Below, piece by piece: positions 36,917 through 45,543 of a stretch of 64,000 nt of DNA. The stretch comes from 'Cynodon dactylon' phytoplasma. GTDB lineage: Bacteria; Bacillota_I; Bacilli_A; Acholeplasmatales; Acholeplasmataceae. The notes beneath the pieces are model-generated. The model was given only the letters and a program-made list of their open reading frames with translations, had not been told where the DNA came from and did no database searches. Numbering within the stretch: position 1 is the stretch's first letter; every line of letters begins with the position of its first letter. The position numbers were made by a program, and so were the translations under genes. Where the stretch lies: assembly GCF_009268075.1 (NCBI RefSeq), contig NZ_VWOH01000001.1, positions 136,362 through 200,361 on the forward strand, in the 5' to 3' direction.

Positions 36917-39676
36917 ATGTCTAATAACGATTTTAAAAAAAGTTTAATAATGCCTAAAACTAATTTCCCAATGAAAGCTAATTTAAACGAAAAAGAAATA
37001 GAAATTGAATATTTTTGGGAAAATATAAATCTATATCAAAAAAATTTAGAAAAAAACAAAACAAAAGATCTATTTATATTACATGATGGACCTCCTTATT
37101 CGAATGGAGATATCCATATAGGGCATGCATTAAATAAAATTTTAAAAGATTTTATTTTAAGATTCAAAACAATGCAAGGTTTTTATGTTCCTTTTATTCC
37201 TGGATGGGATAATCATGGTTTACCAATTGAAATAGCTGTGTTGAAAAAAAACAAAGAAATAACAGACGATAATATATTTTTGAATAAATGTAAAGATTTC
37301 GCTTTGAGTTTTGTTCAAAAACAAAAAAAAAGTTTTAAAAGATTAGGTATTTTAGCCGATTGGGATAATGCTTATCTAACACTTAAAAATTCATTTATAT
37401 CTGATCAAATTCGTATTTTTGGAAAAATAGTAGAAAAAAAATTAATATTTAAAGATTTAAAACACGTTTATTGGTCTCCTTTTTTAAATTCTGTTTTAGC
37501 AGAATCAGAAATAGAATATAAAAATTATTCCTCTTTATCAATTTTTATAATTTTCAAAATAATAAAATCAAAAGATATTTTTGAAAATGCAAAAATTTTA
37601 GTCTGGACTACAACTCCTTGGACTTTACCTGCTAATGTAGCTATATGTGTACATCCTGAAAAAGAATATTATTTATTTTCAGTTTTAAACAATTCAGATA
37701 ATAATAAATACATAGTATGTGCTAATTTATTAGAAAAATTAAAAGAAAAAATGGAATGGAATAAAATAAAAATAATTAAAAAATTTCAAGGTTCTTTTTT
37801 AGTGGGGAAATTTTATGAAAATACTCTTTTTTCAAAAAAAGGAAAAATTATTTCAGATGAATTTGTATCTGATAAAGAAGGTACTGGATTAGTACATATA
37901 GCTCCAGGTCACGGAGAAGAAGATTTTATAGTAGGAACAAAAAACAAATTACAAATTTTATGTAGCGTAAATCAAAAAGGATATATGACAGATATAGCAG
38001 GAATTTATAAAGATATTTTTTATACAAAAGCTAACGAACTAATTGTTGAAGATTTAAAAACAAAAAAACTTATTTTAAAATCAGAAGTGATAAATCATTC
38101 TTACCCTCATGATGATAGAATTAAAAAACCTGTTATTTCTTTAGCTATTCCACAATGGTTTTTAGATATTGACAAAATCAAAAATAATTTATTAGAAAAA
38201 ATAAAAAAAGTTGAATGGATACCTAAATGGGGTTTAACAAAAATGACTAATATGATAAAAGATAGAAAAAATTGGGTTATCAGCAGACAAAGAAAATGGG
38301 GAGTACCTATACCAATATTTTATACTGAGGATAAAAAACCTATTTTAGATTCATCAATAATTTATCACATAGCTAATTTATTTGAAAAATATGGACCAGA
38401 AATTTGGTTAAAATGGGATGTTAAGGATTTATTACCTCCTAAATATAAAAACCCTAAAAGTCCAAATAATATTTTCATTAAAGAAAAAGACATAATAGAT
38501 GTTTGGTTTGATTCCGGAACTAGTTACAGTATATTAAAAAAAATTTCATCCGATTTGGTTTCTTCTGATATATATCTGGAAGGTTCCGATCAATATAGAG
38601 GTTGGTTTAATTCTTCTTTAATAACATCTGTAGCTGCTTTTGATAAAGTACCATATAAAAAAGTAATTACTCATGGTTTTGTACTAGATAGATTAGGACA
38701 AAAAATGAGCAAATCATTAAATAACGTTATAAATCCTTTAAAAATTATAAAAGAAAAAGGAGCGGATATTTTAAGATTATGGGTTGCAAGTATTAACTAT
38801 AACATAGATGTTAAATTAGATTCATTAATTCTAAAACAAGTAGAAGAAAAATATAGAAAAATAAGAAATATTTTACGTTTTATGTTAGGAAATTTAAATA
38901 ATTTTGATTATAAAAAACATTATGTAAATTTTGACAAAAGAAAAACTTTTCATAAAAATTTTATTTTAGAATTTTACGAAATAACAATAGAAATTATTGA
39001 TTTATATGAAAAATTTAATTTTGAAAAAATAATTAATATAATATACTTATTTATGAGTAATAAAATGAGCTCTTTTTATTTGGATTTTTCAAAAGATATT
39101 CTATATATAGAAGAAGAAAATAATAAAGAAAGAAGAATAATCCAATCTAATATATATGATATCATTATAAATGTATTAAAAATATTAACACCCATTATAC
39201 CTCATACTACATCTGAAGCATATCAATACTTATTATATCCTAACAAAAAAGAAGATATCTATTTAGAAAAATTCCCTTGTAAAGAAGAAATAAAAAATTT
39301 AATAAATGACTATATACAAAAATTAGATAAAAAAAAACAAAGCTATAATTTATTTTTTAAATTAAGAGAAATGATACTTAAAAAATTAGAAGAAGCAAGA
39401 CAAAATAAAATCATAAATAAGTCTTTAAGTGCGAAAATTATTTTAGAATTACCAAATAAATATCTTCAAATATTAAATGATTTAGAAATAAATCAAAATT
39501 TTTATCAACTACTAATTGTTTCCCAAATAGAAATAAAACCGTCTGAAAAATTAAAAATAGAAGTATTCAAAGCAGAAGGAAGTGAATGTCCTAGATGTTG
39601 GAATATTATTAAAGAAAAAGAAATAAACGATTTGTGTAAACGTTGTATTTCGGTTTTAAAAAATCAAAAAAAATGA
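36917..39676 (+). CDS. ileS: Isoleucyl-tRNA synthetase
   Basis: 919 residues, normal bacterial length. Class I motifs HIGH at 67-70 and KMSKS at 596-600, editing-domain segment VWTTTPWTLPANVA, and a C-terminal zinc knuckle with C891, C894, C907 and C910. The stop codon is TGA (39674-39676), which supports the standard bacterial code. AGGAG lies upstream of ATG 36917. No T-box leader is recognisable in the 85 bases before it. Confidence 0.98.
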   Translation: MSNNDFKKSLIMPKTNFPMKANLNEKEIEIEYFWENINLYQKNLEKNKTKDLFILHDGPPYSNGDIHIGHALNKILKDFILRFKTMQGFYVPFIPGWDNHGLPIEIAVLKKNKEITDDNIFLNKCKDFALSFVQKQKKSFKRLGILADWDNAYLTLKNSFISDQIRIFGKIVEKKLIFKDLKHVYWSPFLNSVLAESEIEYKNYSSLSIFIIFKIIKSKDIFENAKILVWTTTPWTLPANVAICVHPEKEYYLFSVLNNSDNNKYIVCANLLEKLKEKMEWNKIKIIKKFQGSFLVGKFYENTLFSKKGKIISDEFVSDKEGTGLVHIAPGHGEEDFIVGTKNKLQILCSVNQKGYMTDIAGIYKDIFYTKANELIVEDLKTKKLILKSEVINHSYPHDDRIKKPVISLAIPQWFLDIDKIKNNLLEKIKKVEWIPKWGLTKMTNMIKDRKNWVISRQRKWGVPIPIFYTEDKKPILDSSIIYHIANLFEKYGPEIWLKWDVKDLLPPKYKNPKSPNNIFIKEKDIIDVWFDSGTSYSILKKISSDLVSSDIYLEGSDQYRGWFNSSLITSVAAFDKVPYKKVITHGFVLDRLGQKMSKSLNNVINPLKIIKEKGADILRLWVASINYNIDVKLDSLILKQVEEKYRKIRNILRFMLGNLNNFDYKKHYVNFDKRKTFHKNFILEFYEITIEIIDLYEKFNFEKIINIIYLFMSNKMSSFYLDFSKDILYIEEENNKERRIIQSNIYDIIINVLKILTPIIPHTTSEAYQYLLYPNKKEDIYLEKFPCKEEIKNLINDYIQKLDKKKQSYNLFFKLREMILKKLEEARQNKIINKSLSAKIILELPNKYLQILNDLEINQNFYQLLIVSQIEIKPSEKLKIEVFKAEGSECPRCWNIIKEKEINDLCKRCISVLKNQKK

Positions 39677-39710
39677 TTTTTTTATTTTACTAAAAAGGAA
39701 AAAATAAAAT

Positions 39711-40496
39711 ATGATAAAAAAAAATTTAAAAAAAATTAAAGAAAAAATAGATTTTAAAGTTATTATTTTAGGAATATTTTTAAGTTTTATATATGTTTTA
39801 TCTGATGCTCTTTTTGTTAGCGGACAATATAAAATAAAAATTTATACTACAGGAATTCATGGAATCGGAGATGCTATTGCAAAAATTTTAAAAGATATAA
39901 ATAATAAAAATTATCTTTCAAAATTTCCTTTATTATCAAATTATACTCGATATAACGAATTTAATGGTTTTTTTGCTGGAATTTTTTATGGTATAGTAAA
40001 TATTTTACTATTTTTATTTATAGCTTTTCCTAAATTAGATTATAAATTTAATATTAATTCATTTATAAATAGTTTTGTTTTATTTATCTTTGTAATAATT
40101 TTAGCCAAACAAATAAATGGAGATAATGGTTATTTATATAAAATGAAAAATTGTTTTGGATTATTCAAACCAGAAGGAGGTTTTTTGATTTCTTTCATAA
40201 GAATTATTTTAACTTCAATAATAGCCGGAATTGCTCATGGTTTTGCTATTAAAATAGGAAGTTCAACAGGAGGAACAGATATAATTGCTAAATATTTATC
40301 TAATTATAAAAAAAAAGATATATCTTTTTATATTACTATTTCTAATTTCTTAATATGTTTAATAGCAGTAATTATAATTTTTATTTTTAAAAGAGAATTT
40401 GAATGGGAATCTCTTATTTTATCAATAATAAAAATATTAATGACTGGGTATTTAATATATTTTATTAATAAAAAAAAAAATTTAAAAAAATCATAA
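39711..40496 (+). CDS. YitT-family membrane protein
   Basis: 261 residues with five or six hydrophobic segments. The family mark is GSSTGGTDIIAKYLS after RIILTSIIAGIAHGFAIKIG. Bacillus YitT proteins add a cytoplasmic C-terminal domain (DUF2179); here the chain ends soon after the last membrane segment (MTGYLIYFINKKK), so that domain looks absent. Function of the family is not firmly known. It lies 34 bases after ileS with AAAAAGGAAA upstream of ATG 39711. Confidence 0.83.
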   Translation: MIKKNLKKIKEKIDFKVIILGIFLSFIYVLSDALFVSGQYKIKIYTTGIHGIGDAIAKILKDINNKNYLSKFPLLSNYTRYNEFNGFFAGIFYGIVNILLFLFIAFPKLDYKFNINSFINSFVLFIFVIILAKQINGDNGYLYKMKNCFGLFKPEGGFLISFIRIILTSIIAGIAHGFAIKIGSSTGGTDIIAKYLSNYKKKDISFYITISNFLICLIAVIIIFIFKREFEWESLILSIIKILMTGYLIYFINKKKNLKKS

Positions 40497-40509
40497 AAAT
40501 GATAATAAA

Positions 40510-41463
40510 ATGAAAAATATTTTATTTAAATTTGAATTTTATTTAAAAAACGAATTATTATTATCTAATAATACTGTACATTCTTATATTAGTGACTTAA
40601 AACAATATTTAGATTTTATGCAAAAATATTTCAAAATATTTTTTGTTGATAAAATAAACCAAGAACAAATCTCTTTTTTTTTATCATATATACACAAAGA
40701 ATATAAATTAAGTAGCAAAACTTTAGCCAGAAAAATAATTGTAATCAAAAAATTTTATTCTTTTTTAATTTTAGAAAAAAAAATTAAAAGTAATATAACC
40801 CAAAATATAAAAATACCTAAAATAAATAAAAATTTACCTTTAGTATTATCTTTAGAAGAAGTTTCTTTATTTTTAAATAAAATAAATATAAAAAAATCTT
40901 TATTAGAATTTAGAAATAAAGCTATTTTTGAACTAATGTATGGATCTGGACTAAGAATAACAGAACTTTTAAATTTAACTTTGGAAAATTTAAATTTAAA
41001 ACAATTAAGTATTAATATCATAGGTAAAGGAAATAAAGAAAGAATTGTTCCGATAACTAAATATTCTAGTAAAACATTAAATCATTATTTACAAAAAATT
41101 CGTCCTTTTTTATTAAAAAAAAACAAAAAAATTAATTATGTTTTCTTAAATAAAAAAGGAGAAATTTTATCTCGTCAAGGTTGTTATAAAATTTTCAAAA
41201 AAAAATTAAAAATGACTAATTTAAAATTAAATTATTCTCCTCATACAATGAGACATTCTTTTGCTACTCATTTGTTAGAAAACGGAATAGATTTAATAAC
41301 TTTACAAAAAATATTAGGACATAAGGATATTTCAACAACTCAAATTTATACTCATATTAGTCAAAAATACTTAAAAAAAATATACTTTAAACACTATCCA
41401 AAAATAATAATAAAAGATTTCAAAAAAAAGATAAATTTTAAAAATTTTAAAAAAAATAAATAA
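40510..41463 (+). CDS. xerD: XerC/XerD-type tyrosine recombinase
   Basis: 317 residues. N-terminal SAM-like DNA-binding domain, then a catalytic domain with all residues: R in GSGLRITELLNL, K in GKGNKERIVPI, HxxR in SPHTMRHSFATHLLENG, H in LGHKDISTTQ and the nucleophile Y in IYTHIS. Length and lack of phage features suggest the housekeeping enzyme that resolves chromosome dimers at dif. C versus D cannot be decided. It is placed between yitT and holA in a plus-strand run of housekeeping genes. Confidence 0.88.
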   Translation: MKNILFKFEFYLKNELLLSNNTVHSYISDLKQYLDFMQKYFKIFFVDKINQEQISFFLSYIHKEYKLSSKTLARKIIVIKKFYSFLILEKKIKSNITQNIKIPKINKNLPLVLSLEEVSLFLNKINIKKSLLEFRNKAIFELMYGSGLRITELLNLTLENLNLKQLSINIIGKGNKERIVPITKYSSKTLNHYLQKIRPFLLKKNKKINYVFLNKKGEILSRQGCYKIFKKKLKMTNLKLNYSPHTMRHSFATHLLENGIDLITLQKILGHKDISTTQIYTHISQKYLKKIYFKHYPKIIIKDFKKKINFKNFKKNK

Positions 41464-41497
41464 AATTAAATATGAAAGAAAGAAAAGGTTTTTATTT

Positions 41498-42499
41498 TTG
41501 AGAATATATAATTTAAATTTATTTTTTTATAAACAAGATTTTTTTAAAGAAAATAAAAAAAATATCTTAAAAAAATTTTGCGATAAAAATAATTATTTTT
41601 TTGTCAATTATAAACTTGAAAAAGAAAATTATAAAAATATTATCCAAAATATAGAACAGGAATTATATACTAGTTCATTTTTTTTTAATAAAAAAATTAT
41701 CTTTATCGAAAATATATCTTTATTATTTAATAATGAAAATAAAAATCATATCAATTTAGAATTTCTATTTAATTATTTTTCAAATCCACGTAAAGATATT
41801 TATCTTTGTTTAACAGAAAAAAAAGATATTTTTCCTCTAAATATTAAAAAAAAATTAGAAAAAAATTTTTTTATTCATGAATTTAATCAAATTGAAACAA
41901 AAGAACTAATATCATATATATCTAATTTATTTCAAAAAGATAATTTTATTATAAAAAAAAGAATTATATATAAAATAATTGAAAAAACTTATGGAAATTT
42001 ACTTTTGTTAAATCAAGAAATTAACAAAATCAAAATTTATTTTCATGATATTCATAATAAAAACATTAATGATGAAGAAGATATTATCGAAGAATTAGTA
42101 TACTCTGAAAATAAAAATATTTTTTTATTAATCAACTCAATTTTAGAAAAAAATAAATTAATAGAAAATTTTTTTTTATTCAAAAAATTAATTCATCAAA
42201 AACAAAATTTCACATTCACAATCAACCAAATTTTAAAAAAAATGAAAGATATTATCTTAATAAAAAATTTAATAAAACAAAAAAAAAATAAATATAAAAT
42301 AACACATATTCTAAATTTATCCATAAATGAAATTGAATTTTTAATATCAAAAACAAAAAAAATTGATACAAAAAAAATAAAAAATTTATTTCTATTTTTT
42401 ATTAAAATATTTTATGAAATAAAAAAAAAAAAAATATTAAATAAAAAAAGTTTAGAAATATTTATTTTAATCGAAATTATCAGAAATAAATTTTTTTAA
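41498..42499 (+). CDS. holA: DNA polymerase III subunit delta
   Basis: 333 residues, low sequence conservation as usual for this subunit. The clamp-loader layout is seen: N-terminal degenerate AAA+ domain without Walker motifs (LYTSSFFFNKKIIFIENI), the linker region LISYISNLFQKDNF with ELRII-type lid (YGNLLLLNQEINKIKIY), and a helical collar domain. Start TTG 41498 has AAAAGG eight bases upstream and no better ATG. Its 3' end overlaps the end of tsaC on the other strand by 33 bases. It works with dnaN at 52.6 kb. Confidence 0.82.
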   Translation: MRIYNLNLFFYKQDFFKENKKNILKKFCDKNNYFFVNYKLEKENYKNIIQNIEQELYTSSFFFNKKIIFIENISLLFNNENKNHINLEFLFNYFSNPRKDIYLCLTEKKDIFPLNIKKKLEKNFFIHEFNQIETKELISYISNLFQKDNFIIKKRIIYKIIEKTYGNLLLLNQEINKIKIYFHDIHNKNINDEEDIIEELVYSENKNIFLLINSILEKNKLIENFFLFKKLIHQKQNFTFTINQILKKMKDIILIKNLIKQKKNKYKITHILNLSINEIEFLISKTKKIDTKKIKNLFLFFIKIFYEIKKKKILNKKSLEIFILIEIIRNKFF

Positions 42500-43030
42500 T
42501 TTTTGAAAAACATTAGTATCACCCATTCTTATTATTTTAAAATTAACAATATCAAAAACAGTAGAAGAAATTCCAGATGAAAAATTTTTTTTATTATCAT
42601 AATAAATATAATCTACTTTATTTTGGTATTTTTTTTTAATTTCATAATAATTATTTAAAGCAGGTTGTCCACTAAAATTAACAGATGTAGTTCTTAAAGG
42701 TCCTTCTTTTTTTAAAATTTTTAAAGCTAATTTATGGTTAGGAATTCTAATTCCTATTTTTTTTTCTCTTTCAAAAATAAAACAAGATGGATTTACAGGA
42801 ACTATTAAAGTGAGAGGCCCTGGCCAAAAAAAATTAGCTATTTTCAAAATTTTATCATTTATCAAAACTATTTTTTGAATTTCTTTCAAAGAAGAAAATA
42901 AAACAGTTATCGGTTTATCCAAATTTCTTTTTTTAATCTGATAAATTTTATTCAAACTGTCTGTATCACTAATTTTGGTGGCTATACCATAAACTGTATC
43001 TGTAGGAAAAATAATAATTCTTTTTTTCAT
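42467..43030 (-). CDS. tsaC: L-threonylcarbamoyladenylate synthase (Sua5/YrdC)
   Basis: 187 residues. First step of t6A37 tRNA modification. Family motifs: IFPTDTVYGIATKI near the start, IKKRNLDKPITVLF, PGPLTLIVPVN, GIRIPNH, and TTSVNFSGQPALNN. The C-terminal Sua5 extension is lacking, so it is the short YrdC form. It lies 25 bases after prfA, as is common (prfA-ywlC order in Bacillus relatives, there with prmC between; prmC is not present here). Confidence 0.93.
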   Translation of the reverse strand: MKKRIIIFPTDTVYGIATKISDTDSLNKIYQIKKRNLDKPITVLFSSLKEIQKIVLINDKILKIANFFWPGPLTLIVPVNPSCFIFEREKKIGIRIPNHKLALKILKKEGPLRTTSVNFSGQPALNNYYEIKKKYQNKVDYIYYDNKKNFSSGISSTVFDIVNFKIIRMGDTNVFQKLKKFISDNFD

Positions 43031-43055
43031 TTGATTCTTTAATTTATCTCTAATT

Positions 43056-44120
43056 TTAAAATTCTTTTTTTAATTTATTTTTGTTAAATTCTTCTATTAA
43101 AGGTTCTATAATAAAATTTATTTTACCTTCCATAAAAAGATCTAACTTATAAAAAACTAAATTAAATCTATGATCTATAATTTTATTTTGAGAATAGTTA
43201 TAAGTTCTGATTTTTTCGCTTCTTTCTCCTTTTCCAAATATTTTTTTTTTAATAATATTTTTTTTCTCATTTTGAGAATTATTCATCTGATAATATATTC
43301 TGTTTTTTAATAATTGAAAAGCTTTTTCTTTGTTTTGATGTTGGCTTTTGGCAATTTGACAAGCAACACTTATTTTAGTCGGTAAATGAGTTAATCTTAC
43401 AGCAGATTTAGTAGTATTAACAGATTGTCCTCCTGGACCGCTAGCATTAAAAGTATCTATTCTAATATCTTTCCAATTTAAATCTAAATTTACTTTTTTT
43501 TGTTCAGGAATGACAGATATTTTGACTGTAGAAGTATGTATTCTTCCTTGTTTTTCAGTTATAGGAACCCTTTGAACCCTATGTATTCCTGATTCATATT
43601 TCAAAAAGGAATAAATATCTGTTCCATACATCATAACTGCTATAGAAGAAATACCATTTTTAAAACCTAAATTCAAATTAATAGTTTCTGTTTTCCATTT
43701 TTTACTTTCAGCATATTTCATGTAAGCTCGCAACAAATCACTAACAAAAAGATGAGATTCATTACCTCCAGCCGCTCCTTGAATTTCCATAACAATACCT
43801 TTATACTCTTCTTCTTCTTTTAAAAATATCTTATTTTTAATTTTTTTAATTATATCTTGTATTTTATTATCTAAAATTATTATTTCTTCTTTAGCTAAAA
43901 AAATTAATTCATTATCTTCTTTTTTATTTTTAGTTAAAATTTCTTTTACTTTTTTTTTTTCTTTTTTTAGAAAAATATACTCATTATAAAGAGAAATAAT
44001 TTTTTCTAAATTATTTATTTTTCTTAATAATTCAATATTTCTGAAATCATGAGGATTATCAGAAATCTTTTTTTGTAATGATAAATATTTCTTTTTTATA
44101 ATTTCTATTTCTTCAAACAT
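43056..44120 (-). CDS. prfA: Peptide chain release factor 1
   Basis: 354 residues. It reads UAA and UAG. The peptidyl-hydrolysis motif GGQ is at 230-232 (SGPGGQSVNTTKSAVRLTH); the stop-codon-reading tripeptide PxT is PIT at 186-188 in RVPITEKQGRIHTSTV, as in RF1 rather than RF2. RF2, which would read the TGA stops seen here, must lie elsewhere. It lies 40 bases after dnaB. Confidence 0.97.
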   Translation of the reverse strand: MFEEIEIIKKKYLSLQKKISDNPHDFRNIELLRKINNLEKIISLYNEYIFLKKEKKKVKEILTKNKKEDNELIFLAKEEIIILDNKIQDIIKKIKNKIFLKEEEEYKGIVMEIQGAAGGNESHLFVSDLLRAYMKYAESKKWKTETINLNLGFKNGISSIAVMMYGTDIYSFLKYESGIHRVQRVPITEKQGRIHTSTVKISVIPEQKKVNLDLNWKDIRIDTFNASGPGGQSVNTTKSAVRLTHLPTKISVACQIAKSQHQNKEKAFQLLKNRIYYQMNNSQNEKKNIIKKKIFGKGERSEKIRTYNYSQNKIIDHRFNLVFYKLDLFMEGKINFIIEPLIEEFNKNKLKKEF

Positions 44121-44160
44121 TTTTATTTTTCTCTTTCACAAAAATATTGAATTAGATTAA

Positions 44161-45534
44161 TTAAATTTCTTTATTTAATTCTATTTCGTAAAATAACAAA
44201 CAATTAGAATCAAAATTGAATGTTTTTGTACTTGTAGCCCCTTGTCTATTTTTAGCAATAATTAATTCTGTATAACCTTTTATATTATTATCAATTTCGT
44301 TTGTTTCGTTTTTATATTTATTATAATAACCTTTTCTATATAAAAACATAACAATATCAGCATCTTGTTCAATACTACCAGAATCTCTTAAATCAGACAA
44401 AATCGGTCTCTTATCTTCTCTTTTTTCTACTTCTCTAGATAACTGAGACAAAGCGATAACAGGAACTTTTAATTCTCTAGCCATTTGCTTTAAACTTTTA
44501 GAAATATCAGATACTTCTTCTTGTCTATTAAAAAAATGACTATTAGATTTGCTAGGTTTCTTAATTAATTGTAAATAATCAATAATAACTATATCTAATT
44601 TATTTTGATTTTTAAGTTTCCTACATTGAGAAATAATATCTAAAATATTGACTGTAGTAGTATCATCAAAATAAATATTCAATGTTTCTAATTGATAAAT
44701 AGAAGCATTTAATAAATTTATTTGTTTTTCGCTTAAAATTCCTAATTGAATATTCTTATGTGGTATTTCGCTTATAAAACTTAACATTCTTGTTCCTAAT
44801 TGTTCATTAGACATTTCTAAACTAAAAATAGCTACAGAAGCTTTTGAATTTTTGTTTTTTTGAGCAATATTAACAGCTATATTCATCATAAAGCTACTTT
44901 TTCCCATAGAAGGACGAGCTGCTAAAATAATTAATTCTTCTGGTTTAAAACCTAAAGTAATTTCGTCTAAATTTTCATAACCGCTACTTAAACCAATAAT
45001 GTTATGTTCTCTCCTGATATTTATGGTTTTTTCTTTTATTTCTTGTAATAAACTATTAATTCGAATAAAATGACTACTTTTTTTTTTTTGAGAAATTTGG
45101 AAAATTTTTTCTTCAGCAAAATTTAAAAAACTTTGAGAATCTATATCATTATTATTAATTCCATCATGAACAATAGTTGAAGCTGCATTAATAATTTCTC
45201 TTTTCAAAGAAGCTTCTAGTAAAAATTCAATATAATTATCTAAATGATAAATAGAAGGAAAAAGACTACCTAACTTAATTAAATAATCTCTTCCGCCTTC
45301 AATATATTTTTTTTTTTCTTCTAAAAAAATATAAACAGAATAATAATCAATTTCTTTTCTTTGATAATAAAGTTCTTTCATAGCTAAATAAATATATTGA
45401 TGGTCTATATTAAAAAAATCACTAACTTCTAAACGATTAACAATATTAATAATTTGTTTTGGATCTAAAAAGATAATACCTAAAATAGATTGTTCTGCTT
45501 CTAAATAATAAGGTAATTTAAAATTTTGATTCAT
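44161..45534 (-). CDS. dnaB: Replicative DNA helicase DnaB
   Basis: 457 residues. N-terminal primase-binding domain ([17 protein letters not shown]), linker, RecA-like motor with Walker A AARPSMGKS at 205-213, Walker B IVIIDYLQLI, the DnaB H3/H4 segments LSQLSREVEKREDKRP and DLRDSGSIEQDADIVMFLYR. Follows the gdpP-rplI fusion by nine bases, the same order as yybT-rplI-dnaC in Bacillus. No intein. Confidence 0.97.
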   Translation of the reverse strand: MNQNFKLPYYLEAEQSILGIIFLDPKQIINIVNRLEVSDFFNIDHQYIYLAMKELYYQRKEIDYYSVYIFLEEKKKYIEGGRDYLIKLGSLFPSIYHLDNYIEFLLEASLKREIINAASTIVHDGINNNDIDSQSFLNFAEEKIFQISQKKKSSHFIRINSLLQEIKEKTINIRREHNIIGLSSGYENLDEITLGFKPEELIILAARPSMGKSSFMMNIAVNIAQKNKNSKASVAIFSLEMSNEQLGTRMLSFISEIPHKNIQLGILSEKQINLLNASIYQLETLNIYFDDTTTVNILDIISQCRKLKNQNKLDIVIIDYLQLIKKPSKSNSHFFNRQEEVSDISKSLKQMARELKVPVIALSQLSREVEKREDKRPILSDLRDSGSIEQDADIVMFLYRKGYYNKYKNETNEIDNNIKGYTELIIAKNRQGATSTKTFNFDSNCLLFYEIELNKEI

Positions 45535-45543
45535 ATTTTTTAT

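Noticed and set aside
36917-39676. Use of UGA as tryptophan (Mycoplasma/Spiroplasma code)
   Set aside because: ileS ends at a TGA exactly at the normal family end, and conserved tryptophans in the window are coded TGG.
40510-41463. Integrase of a mobile unit or prophage
   Set aside because: The recombinase sits in a housekeeping run with no transposase, phage genes or attachment repeats nearby; Xer is the simpler reading.
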